DNA of 64,000 nt from Anodontia alba (lineage: Eukaryota > Mollusca > Bivalvia > Lucinida > Lucinidae), in the NCBI GenBank assembly GCA_964016985.1, contig OZ024828.1:81390033-81454032 (forward strand). Reading direction: 5' to 3'. Positions 62,992-64,000 of this stretch are shown here, piece after piece. Position 1 is the stretch's first letter. Every line of letters begins with the position of its first letter. A program made the position numbers and the translations under genes. The notes below the pieces were generated by a model. That model did no database searches. It worked only from the letters and a program-made list of their open reading frames with translations, and was not told the origin of the DNA.

Positions 62992-63050
62992 CTGAAAGCC
63001 GCCATCAAAAGGTTGTTTAAGTGACGTCATGGCAACGAGACGCTAGTCGA
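62992..63050 (-). other. IQUB: IQUB non-coding exon 1 (5' UTR), start approximate
   Basis: The donor reads TTTCAG|GTATGG with the last exon base at 62992. It contains an ATG (ATGGCGGCTTTCAG). Spliced to exon 2, this gives a six-codon upstream frame (MAAFRF) that stops two bases before the C of the main AAGC-ATG context. The transcription start is a guess. Confidence 0.55.
63022..63036 (-). promoter_or_regulatory. CRE fused to an RFX-type X-box half-site
   Basis: On the plus strand TGACGTCATGGCAAC: a perfect palindromic CRE (63022-63029) overlaps GTTGCCATG read on the minus strand (63028-63036). RFX X-boxes with GTTGCC-AT-GGNAAC are the hallmark of ciliary gene promoters. Here only one half matches well. 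Its position 30-45 bp from the exon 1 donor fits an IQUB promoter. Confidence 0.55.
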
Positions 63051-63053
63051 ACT

Positions 63054-63067
63054 GTCGTTATAACGAC
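63054..63067. promoter_or_regulatory. 14-bp perfect palindrome GTCGTTATAACGAC
   Basis: A perfect palindrome just upstream of the CRE/X-box in the likely divergent promoter. It may be a dimer binding site, or chance. Confidence 0.3.
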
Positions 63068-63099
63068 TTGTTTCATTGGTCTAAAATTTGCGTTTAACC

Positions 63100-63296
63100 A
63101 ATTAAATTTGATCTAACAACCGAGTTAGATTCCAGCCAGCAAGGACAACAACGAAAACCTGGCAAAATGAGATGAAAATATAGCGTAAAAACTGTATTTT
63201 ACGCTGAATAATATTTAGTCAGGTGTTGATTTTTGCAAACATTATATTGTGAACTACCAAGCAGCTGGATATCTTTTAGTATAAGGCCATTTTCAA
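63100..63296 (+). other. Possible first exon of a divergent + strand gene
   Basis: TTTTCAAG|GTATGT at 63297 is a strong donor. ATGs upstream of it lead to immediate stops, so the exon would be 5' UTR. It would share the promoter region with IQUB. The coding part would lie outside the window. Confidence 0.3.
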
Positions 63297-64000
63297 GGTA
63301 TGTTTTCACTTCAAAATTTAAGCCTGTGGTTACGCGCACTTGTTCTATTTTCCGCACTTTAAAATATTGCACACCATGTTTTAACAATCATCCATACATT
63401 AAAAAACCTTTCATTCTCGAAGTTCAGTCATATTTCTAAGGGTAACTTGTATGTGTCAGCTGTCAAGAGTGTTTGATAACATAATGAGAGTCATAGTAGT
63501 GCTGTGGTACGTGCCTCTTGTGTTTGAGGTTCTAACCTGGCTCGGTGAAAAATCTCCTCCTCACCCCGCCCCCTGCTCTAATTCCACTACTGTCCAGATT
63601 CCACGACTGATTAAAGATACTACAGTCCCCAGGTACGGTACTGTACTTGGGGACACAATCTGTGCAGGATTGTCACAGGGTATGGCAGAAAGGTTACATA
63701 AAAATGCTTTTAATATGAACATAGGCAATGCCTATAGGCTCGGACCTAATAATACCCAGACTTGTCACTAACGGAATTGCCAAAATATGTTGTTGTTGCT
63801 TGATTTTAGCGCTATTTTACAGCACTATGGTCATTAATAATTATTTTGGATAATAATTAAAGTTGTAATAAATTGTTTTTAATAGGTTTGTTTGAAAAAT
63901 GTTAAGTCACAATTAATTAGATTGAACTTATAACATCATTTTGGGTGAATTTCTGATGATTTCCTGCTAAAGGTGCTGAAAATAGCTAAAATGGGTACCT
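63297..64000. other. Unassigned sequence
   Basis: It holds a 106-residue plus-strand open frame (63451-63771) with no recognised family. A 12-bp stem GTCCCCAGGTAC/GTACTTGGGGAC at 63625-63654 interrupts it. It may be intronic sequence of a divergent gene. Confidence 0.4.

Noticed and set aside
63451..63771. 106-residue plus-strand frame as a gene
   Set aside because: No family resemblance, and a strong hairpin falls in the middle. It starts after a good donor site, so it is more likely intronic.

Overview
This is animal nuclear DNA: AT-rich, with long GT-AG introns, polyadenylation-type signals and very many small palindromic transposons. The gene content (an animal ciliary gene, IQUB) and the style of the repeats (dense MITEs with perfect internal hairpins, tRNA-headed SINEs) suggest a bivalve mollusc, probably a heterodont clam. 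That assignment is inferred from recall and was not tested by a search. Only two protein-coding genes can be supported with confidence, and they are convergent.

Gene 1 (+ strand, 10262-23874, three exons) encodes a predicted secreted protein of 630 residues. It has a signal peptide, then a long helical stalk built from 11-residue repeats, then two compact C-terminal domains. Their motifs (F-A-G-x-P-N-P-x-W/LGYRGF, and YNYA...WSHK...LDNSG...DPR) match, as I remember them, uncharacterised families best known from bacteria. The Cys I expect in the YNYA motif is Ser here. This is the most novel coding object in the window. Its introns (8.1 and 3.6 kb) are filled with transposons, a 41-bp minisatellite and a palindromic ~130-150 bp repeat array.

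Gene 2 (- strand, coding 59904 to 30199) is IQUB, the IQ-motif and ubiquitin-like-domain protein of motile cilia and flagella. Fourteen coding exons with matching GT-AG sites and phases give 2799 nt (932 residues). A likely non-coding first exon ends at 62992. Next to it is a compact promoter-like region holding a CRE (TGACGTCA) fused to an RFX-type half-site (GTTGCCATG). A possible divergent + strand transcript starts there too. The N-terminal extension carries an 11-copy Glu/Lys-rich octapeptide array. A decayed partial copy of exon 12 lies 86 bp upstream of that exon in the transcript sense.

Region by region: 1-10261 has no gene I can support and holds MITEs, SINEs, CT microsatellites and a ~2.95-kb foldback element with ~700-bp inverted arms. 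10262-23874 is gene 1. 23875-30198 is intergenic between convergent gene ends, with MITEs and a 76-bp satellite. 30199-63050 is IQUB with transposon-filled introns. 63051-64000 is a possible first exon of a divergent gene plus unassigned sequence.

The repeats form a structured population. At least a dozen MITE families with different termini share only two palindromic cores: a TTAGAAnCGCCTC hairpin, and a GCAAACAGTGTAGACC/GATCAGAC hairpin. Several families end in TTAACCC, as expected of piggyBac-type TTAA insertion. Nested insertions with visible target-site duplications allow a relative chronology.
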